Assembly (NCBI RefSeq): GCF_000698595.1
Contig: NZ_JFHC01000007.1
Location: 104,030-168,029 of the forward strand
Direction: 5' to 3'
DNA: 64,000 nucleotides
DNA from: Caballeronia glathei
Lineage (GTDB): Bacteria > Pseudomonadota > Gammaproteobacteria > Burkholderiales > Burkholderiaceae
A program made the position numbers and the translations under genes. Below the pieces are notes generated by a model. That model searched no databases and had not been told where the DNA came from. It was given only the letters and a program-made list of their open reading frames with translations. This document shows, piece by piece, positions 1 to 11,036 of this stretch; position 1 is the stretch's first letter, and each line of letters opens with the position of its first letter.

Positions 1-493
1 CGCCCGGCACGTGACGTGACAGCAATAGCAGAACCAGCGCGCACGCGATGCCGGTGAAGATTCCGGCGCAACGGTCGCGCGCCATGTCGAGCAGCCCGCC
101 GCTTCCGTGAACGAGCGACGTCGCGACGATCACCGCGGTGTAGCCGGCGAGGACCGCCGCGTACGCGCGGTGGCTGCGCAACGTGACGCCCGCGTAGACG
201 CACGCCGCGAGCCATAGTGCGAGCAGGCCGACGAGCCCGGGCGCGCTGCCGTGCGCCGCGACGATCAGCAACACGCCGACGGGCGCGCCCACCGCCGTTC
301 CGAGTGCCCGGTTGAATGCCTTCAGCAGGCCGTCGCCGCGCGCGGGAAGCCCGACGGATATGACCGTCCAGGCGGCCCAGTGCGGCTCGTGCAGGCCGAG
401 CGCGAGCGCGCAGCAAAGCGCGAGCGCCGCGGCGAGGGCGGTGCGGCCGGCGAACATCAGGAGATTGCGAGACGGTATCCACGAAGATGGCAT
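1..493 (-). CDS. FUSC-family inner-membrane protein, N-terminal part (runs off the window)
   Basis: Translating the minus strand from the ATG at 493 gives an uninterrupted frame to the window edge, about 164 residues. It begins MPSSWIPSRNLLMFAGRTAL and has several hydrophobic stretches separated by short basic loops (for example LAAALALCCALALGL and GIACALVLLLL). The pattern 'EPHWAAWTVISVG', followed by a basic patch and 'RALGTAVGAPVGVLLI', is typical of the FUSC / aromatic acid exporter (AaeB, YccS) family, which sits in the inner membrane and is linked to efflux of aromatic acids. The C-terminal half is outside the window, so substrate and completeness cannot be judged. Family assignment is fairly secure; the role is inferred. 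Confidence 0.75.
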   Translation of the reverse strand, partial: MPSSWIPSRNLLMFAGRTALAAALALCCALALGLHEPHWAAWTVISVGLPARGDGLLKAFNRALGTAVGAPVGVLLIVAAHGSAPGLVGLLALWLAACVYAGVTLRSHRAYAAVLAGYTAVIVATSLVHGSGGLLDMARDRCAGIFTGIACALVLLLLSRHVPG

Positions 494-722
494 TGCTTTA
501 CTTTCCAGACTTTTCAGTCGACCGCCGGTGCGCGGTCATGAAACGCGTGCTGCGTTGAATGCAGGGGGGTGACTTCGGGTGCGCCTTGCGCATCGGCGCG
601 CCTGAGGCAAGAAACGGGGGCGCTCGCGGCCGCTGGCGCCGGACGCGATGCCGCGTACGGCGCCCTCGCGCGGCGCGGTCAGTCAGCCGCCCCGGCTGCG
701 GACGCCGGGGACGCCCGCGGTT

Positions 723-1703
723 CTACTCGAATCCCGCGATCCGGTGGGGCACGTACGGCTCTTCCAGCGCGGCAATCTCCTCGCTGCCGAGGGTCAGCGA
801 AAGCGCGGCGATCGCATCGGTCAGATGGTGGGGTTTCGACGCGCCGATGATCGGCGCCGTGACGCCGTGCTTCTGCGCCACCCAGGCAAGCGCCACTTGC
901 GCGCGTGGCACGCCGCGCGCCCGGGCGACCTGCGCCACGGCGTCCACGACCTTCCTGTCCGCGTCGAGCGATGCTTCGTAGAGGCCGCTGCCGTAGGCAT
1001 CCGTCGCCTGCCGCTCGGACGTTTCATTCCAGTCGCGGGCAAGACGGCCGCGCGCGAGCGGGCTCCACGGAATGACCGCGATGCCCTGGTCGTCGCAAAG
1101 CGGCAGCATTTCGCGCTCTTCCTCGCGATAGAGCAGGTTGAGGTGGTTCTGCATGCTCGCGAACCGGGTCCAGCCGTTGAGCTTCGACACGTAGAGCGCC
1201 TTGCTGAACTGCCACGCGTGCATCGACGATGCGCCGATGTAGCGCGCCTTGCCCGCCTTCACGACGTCGTGCAGCGCTTCGAGCGTTTCCTCGATCGGGG
1301 TGCCGTCGTCCCAGCGATGGATCTGGTACAGGTCCACGTAGTCGGTGCCGAGGCGCCGCAGGCTGTTGTCGATTTCGTTGAAGATGGCCTTGCGCGACAG
1401 GCCCGCGCCGTTCGCGCCCGGGCGCATCCGGTTGAACACCTTGGTGGCGATGACGATGTCGTCGCGGCGCGTGAAATCACGCAGCGCGCGGCCGACGATT
1501 TCCTCCGACGTCCCGTCGGAATAGATGTTCGCGGTGTCGAAAAAATTGATGCCCGCTTCGATCGCCTGCCGGATCAGCAGGCGGCTGGCTTCTTCATCGA
1601 GCGTCCACGGGTGCTTGCCGCGCCCCGGCACGCCGAAGGTCATGCATCCGAGCGCGAGCCGCGATACTTCCAGGCCCGTGCGGCCGAACTTCACGTAGTC
1701 CAT
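723..1703 (-). CDS. Aldo/keto reductase
   Basis: This 326-residue protein is the usual length for an aldo/keto reductase, an NADPH-dependent (alpha/beta)8-barrel that reduces carbonyl compounds in the cytoplasm. The start MDYVKFGRTGLEVSRLALG is characteristic. The catalytic tetrad is visible in order: Asp and Tyr in FFDTANIYSDG, Lys in IATKVF and His in YQIHRWD. The C-terminal cofactor motif IIGASKP is also present. A strong ribosome binding site (AAGGAGG on the minus strand) supports the ATG at 1703. Overall similarity is to the YajO/Tas-like group; the substrate is unknown. It lies downstream of the SDR gene on the same strand, but a 309-base gap separates them, so co-transcription is uncertain. 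Confidence 0.9.
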   Translation of the reverse strand: MDYVKFGRTGLEVSRLALGCMTFGVPGRGKHPWTLDEEASRLLIRQAIEAGINFFDTANIYSDGTSEEIVGRALRDFTRRDDIVIATKVFNRMRPGANGAGLSRKAIFNEIDNSLRRLGTDYVDLYQIHRWDDGTPIEETLEALHDVVKAGKARYIGASSMHAWQFSKALYVSKLNGWTRFASMQNHLNLLYREEEREMLPLCDDQGIAVIPWSPLARGRLARDWNETSERQATDAYGSGLYEASLDADRKVVDAVAQVARARGVPRAQVALAWVAQKHGVTAPIIGASKPHHLTDAIAALSLTLGSEEIAALEEPYVPHRIAGFE

Positions 1704-2012
1704 CAGTCGATCCTCCTTGAGTTGAGACCCGCGGGCGAGCGCACGGCGCGTTCTTCAGTGCAGAGCGATCGTGCACCCGCACGGCCGGCAGCCTTTCAGC
1801 ATTCGCACGAAGTCTTTTCAAAACGCCCGACCGGGCGGCGGCGCGTGCCCGGTCGAAGCGCACGCGTGCCGCAAGCCGTGAGACTTTTCGTCCGGCACGC
1901 TTGCCCGTAAGCGATCCTAGGGGATGCAGCGAGGTGCGCTCAAACGATATTTTTTGCATCGACGATGGACTTTTTGTCGGCCGGGGAACCCGGCGCGTTC
2001 CCTGAACGATAT
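1704..2012. other. Intergenic region between aldo/keto reductase and SDR genes
   Basis: This 309-base stretch has no convincing gene. The open frames that cross it are extensions of the out-of-frame shadows of the flanking genes. An AT-rich island near 1945-1975 could hold the promoter of the aldo/keto reductase on the minus strand, but no clear -35/-10 pair or terminator was found. Confidence 0.5.
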
Positions 2013-2813
2013 TCAGGCGAGTTTGTAGCGCGGCGCTGGCTGGCCGACCTGGGTCGCGGCGAAGAGCGTGGAGCGGGCCGTATCGAACTTTTCCCAGAGG
2101 GTCGCATCGGCGAGCGACGGCCACGTGATGGCTTCGCCCTGGTCGAAACCGGCGAGGGCGGCATCGACGAGGTTTTCGGTCGTCATGACCGCATCCTGAT
2201 TCAGCGACGCGAGCGGCACGCCCGACCCGTCCCAGATTTCCGTGGCAGTCGATCCCGGGAGCACGAGGTGAACCTTCACGCCGGTTCCGGCGACCTCCTG
2301 CTGAAGGCCGAGGGTGTAGTTCAGCACGAACCCCTTCGTGCCGCTGTAGACAGCGCTGACCGGCAGCGCGTGGACCGCGAGCACGGACGCGATGTTGACG
2401 ATCGCGCCGTCGTTGCGCGCGAGGAACGCGGGGAGAGCCGCCTGCGTGAGACGCGCGAGCGCGGTAACGTTGAGCGCGATCTGGGACATCGAATCCTCGA
2501 CCGAAGACTGGGCGACCGGGAGCAGACGGGCAAGCCCGGCGTTGTTCACGAGCACCCGCACCGACGGGTTGGTCGCGAGAATTTTCTCGACGCGGGCCAG
2601 ATCGGCTTCGTTCGTCAGATCGGCGGTGATCAGATCGACATTGACGCCGTGCGCCCTCGACACCTTCGCCGCCAGCGCTTCCAGACGCTCGATGCGCCGC
2701 GCGACGAGCACGAGGTCGTAGCCGCGGGCGGCGAGGCGGTCCGCGTAGACCGCACCGATGCCGGACGACGCGCCGGTCACGACAGCAATTGCTCTGGAAC
2801 TGGAATCGGACAT
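2013..2813 (-). CDS. Short-chain dehydrogenase/reductase (SDR)
   Basis: A 266-residue classical SDR oxidoreductase. The NAD(P)-binding glycine motif TGASSGIG lies near residues 14-21, NNAG near residue 90, and the catalytic Ser-Tyr-Lys appears with the YxxxK motif in VYSGTKGF. Basic residues after the second strand (RRIERLEAL) suggest NADPH preference. The reaction and substrate cannot be named from sequence. It is divergent from a MarR regulator with 107 bases between them; a canonical promoter (TTGACA, 17 bases, TATATA) and a palindromic operator lie in that gap, so the regulator very probably controls this gene. An AAGGAG-like site precedes the ATG. Confidence 0.9.
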   Translation of the reverse strand: MSDSSSRAIAVVTGASSGIGAVYADRLAARGYDLVLVARRIERLEALAAKVSRAHGVNVDLITADLTNEADLARVEKILATNPSVRVLVNNAGLARLLPVAQSSVEDSMSQIALNVTALARLTQAALPAFLARNDGAIVNIASVLAVHALPVSAVYSGTKGFVLNYTLGLQQEVAGTGVKVHLVLPGSTATEIWDGSGVPLASLNQDAVMTTENLVDAALAGFDQGEAITWPSLADATLWEKFDTARSTLFAATQVGQPAPRYKLA

Positions 2814-2836
2814 GGAAAACTCCTTAAGGGTGAGTG

Positions 2837-2855
2837 CTCAATCATTTTGATTGAG
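2837..2855. promoter_or_regulatory. Palindromic operator between SDR and MarR genes
   Basis: CTCAATCA-TTT-TGATTGAG is a perfect inverted repeat with 8-base arms and a 3-base centre. It falls just downstream of the predicted start of SDR transcription, where a bound dimer would block the polymerase. MarR proteins commonly bind such short palindromes in the gap between their own gene and a divergent target, so the product of the gene at 2921 is the likely ligand. Confidence 0.65.
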
Positions 2856-2863
2856 GGCTCAAG

Positions 2864-2892
2864 TATATATCGTGTACTTCCCCTCTTGTCAA
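2864..2892 (-). promoter_or_regulatory. Predicted promoter of the SDR gene
   Basis: On the minus strand TTGACA (2892-2887) is followed by a 17-base spacer and TATATA (2869-2864). Transcription would start near 2857, directly before the palindrome at 2837-2855. The match to the sigma-70 consensus is very good for this GC-rich genome. Confidence 0.65.
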
Positions 2893-2920
2893 TGGTGCAG
2901 TACTCAACCATCCTATAGGG

Positions 2921-3472
2921 ATGGGAAACAAAACTGATTCGTTAAGGCTGGTGGACGACCTGGACCCGCCGTATGCCGAGGAGCCGGACCTGCTGGCCGA
3001 CCTCGTCTGCACCAATTCGGTGCTGCGCCGCGCGGCGCGCCAGCTCGGCCACCTGTACGACGAGGCGCTCGCGCCGCTCGGGCTGAAGGCCACGCAGGTG
3101 GGACTGATCGCGGAGATCGGCAAGCTTTCGGCAGCCGCCGCCGATAAGCGGGAAGAAGGGCCGACGCTGCAGGATCTGGCGGCTCGGCTCGCCATCCAGA
3201 TTTCGGCGCTCACGCATGCGCTGCGGCCACTCGTGCGCGACGGACTCGTGGAATTGCGCCAGGACACGCAAGACCGGCGCACCAAGCACGCCGTCCTCGC
3301 GCCGCTGGGCCAGCAGCGGCTTCACGAGGCGCTCGTGCTGTGGGCGGCGGCGAACCAGCGTGTGGAAGACGTGCTCGGCGCGTCGTCGGCCGAAATGCTG
3401 CGGGGGCTGGCGGAGCGGGTCGCGTCGGACGAGTTCGCCGTTGCCTATCGCGGCGGGCCCGGGCGGCCCTGA
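2921..3472 (+). CDS. MarR-family transcriptional regulator
   Basis: A 183-residue protein with the winged-helix layout of MarR regulators: an N-terminal dimerisation helix (VLRRAARQLGHLYDEAL), a recognition region (LQDLAARLAIQISALTHALRPLVRDGLVELRQ) and the wing 'DTQDRRTKHAVLAPLGQQRL'. The D-x-R-x-x-x wing motif is conserved. MarR proteins are dimeric repressors often released by small phenolic or oxidised ligands. Divergence from the SDR gene and the shared palindrome suggest it represses that gene and perhaps itself. The ATG at 2921 has almost no room for a ribosome binding site (AGGG abuts it), so an in-frame GTG at 2951 is an alternative start. Confidence 0.85.
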   Translation: MGNKTDSLRLVDDLDPPYAEEPDLLADLVCTNSVLRRAARQLGHLYDEALAPLGLKATQVGLIAEIGKLSAAAADKREEGPTLQDLAARLAIQISALTHALRPLVRDGLVELRQDTQDRRTKHAVLAPLGQQRLHEALVLWAAANQRVEDVLGASSAEMLRGLAERVASDEFAVAYRGGPGRP

Positions 3473-3623
3473 TCCGGACCTCACCTTCATTTCACCTTAA
3501 TCGCAGGCGGGGCACGCGTCCGCCTTCCGCCGGTTCGCACCTTTGCGAAGAACCGGGGCATCCGCACGCCCGGCGTCAGCAAAAACCCGAGGTCGATGAA
3601 AATGAATTTTTTTTGGCGACGGA

Positions 3624-3649
3624 TTTGAGTAAACATAGTTTCATTCAAA
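3624..3649. promoter_or_regulatory. Interrupted inverted repeat upstream of the RpiR regulator
   Basis: TTTGAGTAAAC-ATA-GTTTCATTCAAA forms an imperfect inverted repeat (TTTGA and AAAC on one side match GTTT and TCAAA on the other), 25 bases before the regulator's ATG. MurR/RpiR regulators often bind AT-rich repeats of this kind and control their own operon. The arms differ by one base in length, so this is only a candidate. Confidence 0.4.
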
Positions 3650-3674
3650 TTCGCCTCGGGGTCTCGCTGCCGGT

Positions 3675-4637
3675 ATGGCTCGCACGCCGCCCGCCTTTAT
3701 TCCGTCGTCCGGAGCATCGTCCGACGATGAGCTGATCTCCGCGCGCATCGCCGCCGCGATGCCCACGCTCACGCCCATCCATCAGCGCATGGGCGCGTTC
3801 GTGCTGGCGAACCTGTTTCGCTCGGCGACCATGCGCATCGACGAACTGGCGCGCGCGGTCGGCGCGTCGGTGGCGACGGCCAACCGCTTCGCGCGGGCGC
3901 TCGGCTTCGACGGCTACCCGGCTTTTCGCGAAGCGCTCGTGCGCGGTTTCGAAGCGACGATCGCGCCCGTCGAGCGCCTGCGCACGGCGCTCGAATCGCC
4001 CGCGAGCGGCGAGCAGGTCTTCGATGCATCGCTCGAACAGGCCGCGTCCAATCTGCAACTGACCCGTAGCACGATCGACGGCGCCGTCGCCCACGCGCTC
4101 GTCGATGCCATTCTCAACGCTCGGCGCGTCTTCGTGCTCGGCTACGGCGCGAGCGCGTTTCTCGCCGGGCTGATGGAGCACGGCCTCACGCCCTACTGCG
4201 CGAACGTGCAGTCGCTCGCACTCGCGGGCGGGCCGTCGCACGCGGCGCGGCGGCTCTTCAATGCATCGCCGGGCGACCTGCTGATCGCGATCGCCTTCCC
4301 GCGCTACGTGCACGACACCATCGAACTCGCGCGGCTCGCCGCGGGCCACGGCGTGCGCGTGGTCGCGCTCACCGACAGCGCCGCGTCGCCGCTCGCGCAG
4401 TTCGCGGACCTGATCCTGACCATTCGCACGGAGCGGCGTCTCGCCGCGAACTGCGACACGGCGGTGCTCGCCGTGATCGAAGCGCTCTGCGACGCGGTCG
4501 CGCATCGCGCGAAGGACTCCGTCGAAACCGCCTCGGGCCTCGCACAATTCGTGCTGCCCTGGCTCGTCAGGCCGCCCGCCCCGATTCCGGGCGCAACGCA
4601 CCACGCAACCGCCAAGAACCCCACGCGCAAACCATGA
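3675..4637 (+). CDS. MurR/RpiR-family transcriptional regulator
   Basis: A 320-residue regulator. Residues about 20-95 form the RpiR helix-turn-helix (RIDELARAVGASVATANRFARALGFDGYPAFREAL). Residues about 135-275 form a SIS sugar-isomerase-like domain (VFVLGYGASAFLAGLMEHGL, with IAIAFPRYVHDTIELA and VVALTDSAASPLA). RpiR regulators sense phosphosugars or related ligands through the SIS domain. The gene overlaps the next one by four bases (ATGA), so it is the first gene of the peptide operon and probably its local regulator. SIS control suggests a signal linked to amino-sugar or cell-wall peptides, but the ligand is not known. Confidence 0.9.
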   Translation: MARTPPAFIPSSGASSDDELISARIAAAMPTLTPIHQRMGAFVLANLFRSATMRIDELARAVGASVATANRFARALGFDGYPAFREALVRGFEATIAPVERLRTALESPASGEQVFDASLEQAASNLQLTRSTIDGAVAHALVDAILNARRVFVLGYGASAFLAGLMEHGLTPYCANVQSLALAGGPSHAARRLFNASPGDLLIAIAFPRYVHDTIELARLAAGHGVRVVALTDSAASPLAQFADLILTIRTERRLAANCDTAVLAVIEALCDAVAHRAKDSVETASGLAQFVLPWLVRPPAPIPGATHHATAKNPTRKP

Positions 4638-5611
4638 AAACGACAGCCGTCATCGCCATTCACGGCGGCGCGGGCACGATCCTGCGCACCGCCATGAGCA
4701 CCGAAGCCGAAACGCAGTACCACGCGGCGCTCTCGGGCATCCTGCATGCCGGCGAGCGCGTGCTCGCGGACGGCGGCAGCGCGCTCGACGCCGTCACCGA
4801 AGCGGTGCGCCTGCTCGAAGACTGCCCGCTCTTCAACGCGGGGCACGGTGCCGTCTTCACGGCGGCCGGCACGCATGAACTGGACGCATCGGTGATGGAC
4901 GGCGCGACGCTCGAAGCCGGCGCCGTGTGCTGCGTGACGCGCGTGAAAAATCCCGTGCTGGCCGCGCGCCGTGTGCTAGAACATAGCGAGCACGTGATGT
5001 TCACGGCGGCGGGCGCGGAGGCGTTCGCGGCGGCGCAGGGCCTCGAATTCGTCGATCCGTCGTACTTCCACACCGACGCGCGCTATCGCCAGTGGCTGAA
5101 GGCGCGCGGCACCGAGGGCACGATGCTCGATCACGACGCGGCCACGTTCGCCGCGACGCGCCTGCCCGGCGAGCACGATCCGATCGATCCCTCGAAGAAG
5201 TTCGGCACGGTCGGGGCCGTCGCGCTCGACATGCACGGCCACGTCGCCGCGGCCACGTCGACGGGCGGCATCACGAACAAGCAGGCGGGCCGCGTGGGCG
5301 ACGCGCCGCTGATCGGCGCGGGCTGCTATGCGAACGACGCGACCTGTGCCGTATCGACCACCGGCACCGGCGAGATGTTCATGCGCATGCTCGCGGCCTA
5401 CGACGTATCGGCGCAGATGGAGTATCGCGGCGCGACGCTCGAAGCGGCGGCGCATGACGTCGTGATGACGAGGCTCCCGCGCATCGACGGGCGCGGCGGC
5501 CTCATCGCCGTCGATGCGAAGGGCAATGTCACGCTGCCGTTCAATACGGAAGGGATGTATCGCGGATTCGCGCGCGTGGGCGAAACGCCGGTCACGGCGA
5601 TCTACCGCTGA
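4634..5611 (+). CDS. iaaA: Isoaspartyl peptidase / plant-type L-asparaginase
   Basis: A 325-residue Ntn-hydrolase precursor that hydrolyses beta-aspartyl dipeptides and L-asparagine. The N-terminal AIHGGAGTI motif and FNAGHGAVF are typical. Autocleavage should occur between Gly191 and Thr192 ([12 protein letters not shown]), exposing Thr192 as the nucleophile; the substrate-binding TSTGGITNK and the GTGEMFMR segment follow. It overlaps the RpiR gene by four bases and is 18 bases upstream of the transporter ATPase gene. IaaA homologues occur next to the glutathione importer gsiABCD in enterobacteria, and the same pairing is seen here. It would release amino acids from isoaspartyl peptides taken up by that transporter. 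Confidence 0.93.
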   Translation: MKTTAVIAIHGGAGTILRTAMSTEAETQYHAALSGILHAGERVLADGGSALDAVTEAVRLLEDCPLFNAGHGAVFTAAGTHELDASVMDGATLEAGAVCCVTRVKNPVLAARRVLEHSEHVMFTAAGAEAFAAAQGLEFVDPSYFHTDARYRQWLKARGTEGTMLDHDAATFAATRLPGEHDPIDPSKKFGTVGAVALDMHGHVAAATSTGGITNKQAGRVGDAPLIGAGCYANDATCAVSTTGTGEMFMRMLAAYDVSAQMEYRGATLEAAAHDVVMTRLPRIDGRGGLIAVDAKGNVTLPFNTEGMYRGFARVGETPVTAIYR

Positions 5612-5629
5612 AACGAAGGGACACAGCCG

Positions 5630-7531
<1,902 letters not shown>

Positions 7532-7590
7532 AAAAAGAAGCGCGCAGTACACATTCCGCGAACCACAACGTAAAGCCAAGGAGTCCAACG

Positions 7591-9150
7591 ATGCCGTCTT
7601 CGAAGTCAAGCCTCTTGCGCGTGCGCGCGCTGATCGCCGCGGGCGCGTGCGTGTTCGCGACGCTCGCCGCCGCACCCGCCATCGCGCAGACGACCGCCGT
7701 GATGGCCGTCGCCTCGACCTTCACGACGCTCGATCCGTACGATGCCAACGACACGCTCTCGCAGGCGGTGGCGAAGTCGTTCTACCAGGGCCTGTTCGGC
7801 TTCGACAAGGACATGAAGATCGTCAACGTGCTCGCGACGAGCTATGAGGCGAGCCCCGACGCGAAGGTCTACACGATCAAGCTGCGCACCGGCGTGAAAT
7901 TCCACGACGGCACCGACTTCGACGCGAACACGGTGAAGGCGGTGTTCGACCGTGTCACCGATCCGGCGAACAAGCTGAAGCGCTACAACCTCTTCAACAA
8001 GATCGAGAAGACGGAAGTAATCGATCCGCAGACGGTGAAGATCACGCTGAAGATTCCGTTCTCGGCGTTCATCAACGTGCTCGCGCATCCCTCGGCGGTG
8101 ATGATCTCGCCCGAGGCGCTCAAGAAGTACGGCAAGGACATCGCGCTGCATCCGGTCGGCACCGGCCCGTTCGAGTTCGTCGAATGGAAACAGACCGACG
8201 ACCTGAAGGTGAAGAAGTTCGCGGGCTACTGGAAGAAGGGCTATCCGAAGATCGACATGATCGACTGGAAGCCGGTGGTCGACAACAACACGCGCGCCGC
8301 GCTCATGCAGACGGGCGAAGCGGACTTCGCGTTCCAGGTTCCGTTCGAGCAGGCCGCCGTGCTCAAGGCGAGCCCGAAGGTCGACCTGATCGCGGCGCCG
8401 TCGATCATCCAGCGCTACATCAGCATGAACATGATGCAGAAGCCCTTCGACAATCCGAAGGTGCGCGAGGCACTGAACTACGCGATCAACAAGGAGGCGC
8501 TCGTCAAGGTGGCGTTCGCGGGCTACGCGGTGCCCGCCGAGGGTGTCGTGCCGCAGGGCGTGGACTATGCGCTGAAGACGGGTCCCTGGAAGTACGATCC
8601 GGCCAAGGCGCGCGAGCTGCTGAAGGAAGCGGGCTACCCGAACGGATTCGAAACGGAGCTGTGGTCGGGCTATAACCACTCGACCGCGCAGAAGATCATC
8701 CAGTTCGTGCAGCAGCAGCTCGCGCAGGTCGGCGTGAAGGCATCGGTGCAGGCGCTCGAAGCCGGGCAGCGCGTGGCGAAGGTCGAGGGCGCGCCGGACC
8801 CGGCCACCGCGCCGGTGCGCATGTACTACATCGGCTGGTCGTCCTCGACGGGCGAAGCGGACTGGGCCATCTCGCCGCTGCTCGCGAGCGCCTCGTTCCC
8901 GCCGAAGCTCTCGAACACCGCGTACTACAAGAACGAGAACGTCGACGCCGATCTGGCGAAGGCGCTCGCGACCACCGACCGCAAGGAAAAGGCCGCGCTC
9001 TACGCCGATGCGCAAAAGCGCATCTGGGCCGATGCGCCGTGGATCTTCCTCGTCACGGAGAAGGTCGTGTATGCACGCAGCAAGCGTCTCTCGGGCGCGT
9101 ACGTGATGCCTGACGGCTCGTTCAGTTTCGACGAGATCGCCATCAAGTAA
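7591..9150 (+). CDS. gsiB: Periplasmic peptide-binding protein of the ABC importer (GsiB type)
   Basis: A 519-residue family 5 extracellular solute-binding protein. The ATG at 7591 is preferred because AAGGAG lies 7 bases upstream and a clear signal peptide follows ([18 protein letters not shown]... ending AAPAIAQ). The longer frame from 7528 would bury that signal. Features of the SBP_bac_5 fold include [31 protein letters not shown] and [15 protein letters not shown]. It captures peptides such as glutathione or di/tripeptides in the periplasm and hands them to the permeases encoded downstream. Similarity to GsiB/DdpA-like proteins is clear, but exact peptide specificity is not readable. Confidence 0.92.
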   Translation: MPSSKSSLLRVRALIAAGACVFATLAAAPAIAQTTAVMAVASTFTTLDPYDANDTLSQAVAKSFYQGLFGFDKDMKIVNVLATSYEASPDAKVYTIKLRTGVKFHDGTDFDANTVKAVFDRVTDPANKLKRYNLFNKIEKTEVIDPQTVKITLKIPFSAFINVLAHPSAVMISPEALKKYGKDIALHPVGTGPFEFVEWKQTDDLKVKKFAGYWKKGYPKIDMIDWKPVVDNNTRAALMQTGEADFAFQVPFEQAAVLKASPKVDLIAAPSIIQRYISMNMMQKPFDNPKVREALNYAINKEALVKVAFAGYAVPAEGVVPQGVDYALKTGPWKYDPAKARELLKEAGYPNGFETELWSGYNHSTAQKIIQFVQQQLAQVGVKASVQALEAGQRVAKVEGAPDPATAPVRMYYIGWSSSTGEADWAISPLLASASFPPKLSNTAYYKNENVDADLAKALATTDRKEKAALYADAQKRIWADAPWIFLVTEKVVYARSKRLSGAYVMPDGSFSFDEIAIK

Positions 9151-9208
9151 CTGCGCAGGCGGCCGGGCGTCGCGCGTTCGCGGCGTCCGGCCGAAACGGG
9201 TTTTCCTC

Positions 9209-10129
9209 ATGCTGAACTTTTTTGTCAAACGCCTGTTCGGCTTGCTGCCGACGCTCCTGATCGTCGCGGTGCTGGTGTTCCTGTTCGTGCACCTGCTGCC
9301 GGGCGACCCTGCGCGCCTTGCCGCGGGCGCGGAAGCGGACGAAGCCACGGTCGCGCTCGTGCGCGCCGACCTCGGCCTCGACAAGCCGCTGCCGCAGCAG
9401 TTCGTCAACTTCTTCAAGAAGGTCGTGCAGCTGGACTTCGGCGTGTCCACGCGCAGCAAGCGCCCAGTCAGCACGGAGATCGCCGAGCGCTTCATGCCGA
9501 CGCTCTGGCTCACGCTCGCGAGCATGACGTGGGCGGTGGTGTTCGGCATGGCGATCGGCATTGCGTCGGCGGTATGGCGCAACAGGTGGCCGGACCGCAT
9601 CGGCATGACGCTCGCCGTGTCGGGCATCTCGTTTCCCGCGTTCGCGCTCGGCATGCTGCTCATGGAAATCTTTTCGGTGAAGCTCGGCTGGCTGCCGATC
9701 GTCGGCGACGGCTCGTGGCAGAGCTACGTGCTGCCGTCGATCACGCTCGGGGCGGCGGTGGCCGCCGTGATGGCGCGCTTCACGCGCGCGTCGTTCGTCG
9801 AGGTGATGAACGAGGACTTCGTGCGCACCGCGCGGGCGAAGGGCGTGCGCGAGCCGATCGTCGTCGTCAAGCATTGCCTGAGGAACGCGATGATTCCCGT
9901 CGTCACGATGATGGGCCTGCAGTTCGGCTTTCTGCTCGGCGGCTCGATCGTCGTGGAGAAGGTGTTCAACTGGCCGGGGCTCGGGCGCCTGCTCGTCGAT
10001 GCGGTCGAGATGCGCGACTACCCGGTGATCCAGGCCGAAGTGCTGCTGTTTTCGCTGGAGTTCATCGTGATCAACCTGATCGTCGACGTGCTGTATGCCG
10101 TCATCAATCCGACCATCCGCTTCAAGTGA
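9209..10129 (+). CDS. gsiC: Peptide ABC transporter permease (GsiC type)
   Basis: A 306-residue inner-membrane permease with six predicted membrane segments. The N-terminus [20 protein letters not shown] and the LPGDPA segment are standard for DppB/GsiC proteins. The cytoplasmic coupling loop (EAA motif) is [19 protein letters not shown]. It is followed after 7 bases by the partner permease. The two form the membrane channel driven by the double ATPase. Confidence 0.93.
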   Translation: MLNFFVKRLFGLLPTLLIVAVLVFLFVHLLPGDPARLAAGAEADEATVALVRADLGLDKPLPQQFVNFFKKVVQLDFGVSTRSKRPVSTEIAERFMPTLWLTLASMTWAVVFGMAIGIASAVWRNRWPDRIGMTLAVSGISFPAFALGMLLMEIFSVKLGWLPIVGDGSWQSYVLPSITLGAAVAAVMARFTRASFVEVMNEDFVRTARAKGVREPIVVVKHCLRNAMIPVVTMMGLQFGFLLGGSIVVEKVFNWPGLGRLLVDAVEMRDYPVIQAEVLLFSLEFIVINLIVDVLYAVINPTIRFK

Positions 10130-10136
10130 GGTCCGC

Positions 10137-11036
10137 ATGAGCGTGACAGCCAACACCGCGAAGGCGGCCGTGTCCGAGGGGCACGAAATCCGCACGCCGT
10201 GGAGCGAGTTCTGGCGCAAGTTTAAAAAGCAGCCGGTGGCGCTCGCCGCGGGCGTCTTCGTGCTGCTGCTCATCGTGATCGCGGTGATCGCGCCGTACAT
10301 CGTGCCCTACGATCCCGAGAACTATTTCGACTACGACGCGCTGAACGCGGGGCCGTCTGCCGCGCACTGGTTCGGCGTCGATTCGCTTGGCCGCGACATC
10401 CTGAGCCGCATCCTCGTGGGCAGCCGCATCTCGCTGACGGCGGGGCTCGTGTCGGTCGTGATCGGCGCGGTGATCGGCACGTTCTTCGGCCTGCTCGCGG
10501 GCTATTACGAAGGCTGGTGGGACCGCATCGTCATGCGCGTCGCCGACGTGCTGTTCGCTTTCCCCGGCATCCTGCTCGCGATCGGGGTGGTCGCGATTCT
10601 CGGCAACGGCATGGTCAACGTGGTGTGCGCGGTCGCGATCTTCAGCATCCCCGCGTTCGCGCGGCTCGTGCGCGGCAACACGCTGTCGCTCAAGCATTTG
10701 ACCTATATCGAGGCGGCGCGCAGCATCGGCGCATCGGACTGGACGATCATCGTGCGGCACATCCTGCCGGGCACGATTTCGTCAGTGGTGGTGTACTTCA
10801 CGATGCGCATCGGCACGTCGATCATCACCGCCGCGAGCCTGTCGTTCCTCGGTCTCGGCGCGCAGCCGCCGACACCCGAGTGGGGCGCGATGCTCAACGA
10901 GGCGCGCGCCGACATGGCTGCGGCGCCGCACATCGCCGTGTTCCCGAGCCTCGCGATCTTTTTTACGGTGCTTGCGTTCAACCTGCTCGGCGACGGCCTG
11001 CGCGACGCGCTCGATCCGAAGCTGGACCGCCCATGA
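10137..11036 (+). CDS. gsiD: Peptide ABC transporter permease (GsiD type)
   Basis: A 299-residue partner permease of the DppC/GsiD group. The ATG at 10137 (MSVTANTAK) is chosen: an upstream in-frame start at 10095 would overlap gsiC and lacks support, whereas GAGG spanning the gsiC stop serves as a binding site here. The protein has an N-terminal membrane segment ([22 protein letters not shown]), the family motif [16 protein letters not shown], and the EAA loop [19 protein letters not shown]. The C-terminus [15 protein letters not shown] is typical. It overlaps the next gene by four bases. Confidence 0.93.
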   Translation: MSVTANTAKAAVSEGHEIRTPWSEFWRKFKKQPVALAAGVFVLLLIVIAVIAPYIVPYDPENYFDYDALNAGPSAAHWFGVDSLGRDILSRILVGSRISLTAGLVSVVIGAVIGTFFGLLAGYYEGWWDRIVMRVADVLFAFPGILLAIGVVAILGNGMVNVVCAVAIFSIPAFARLVRGNTLSLKHLTYIEAARSIGASDWTIIVRHILPGTISSVVVYFTMRIGTSIITAASLSFLGLGAQPPTPEWGAMLNEARADMAAAPHIAVFPSLAIFFTVLAFNLLGDGLRDALDPKLDRP

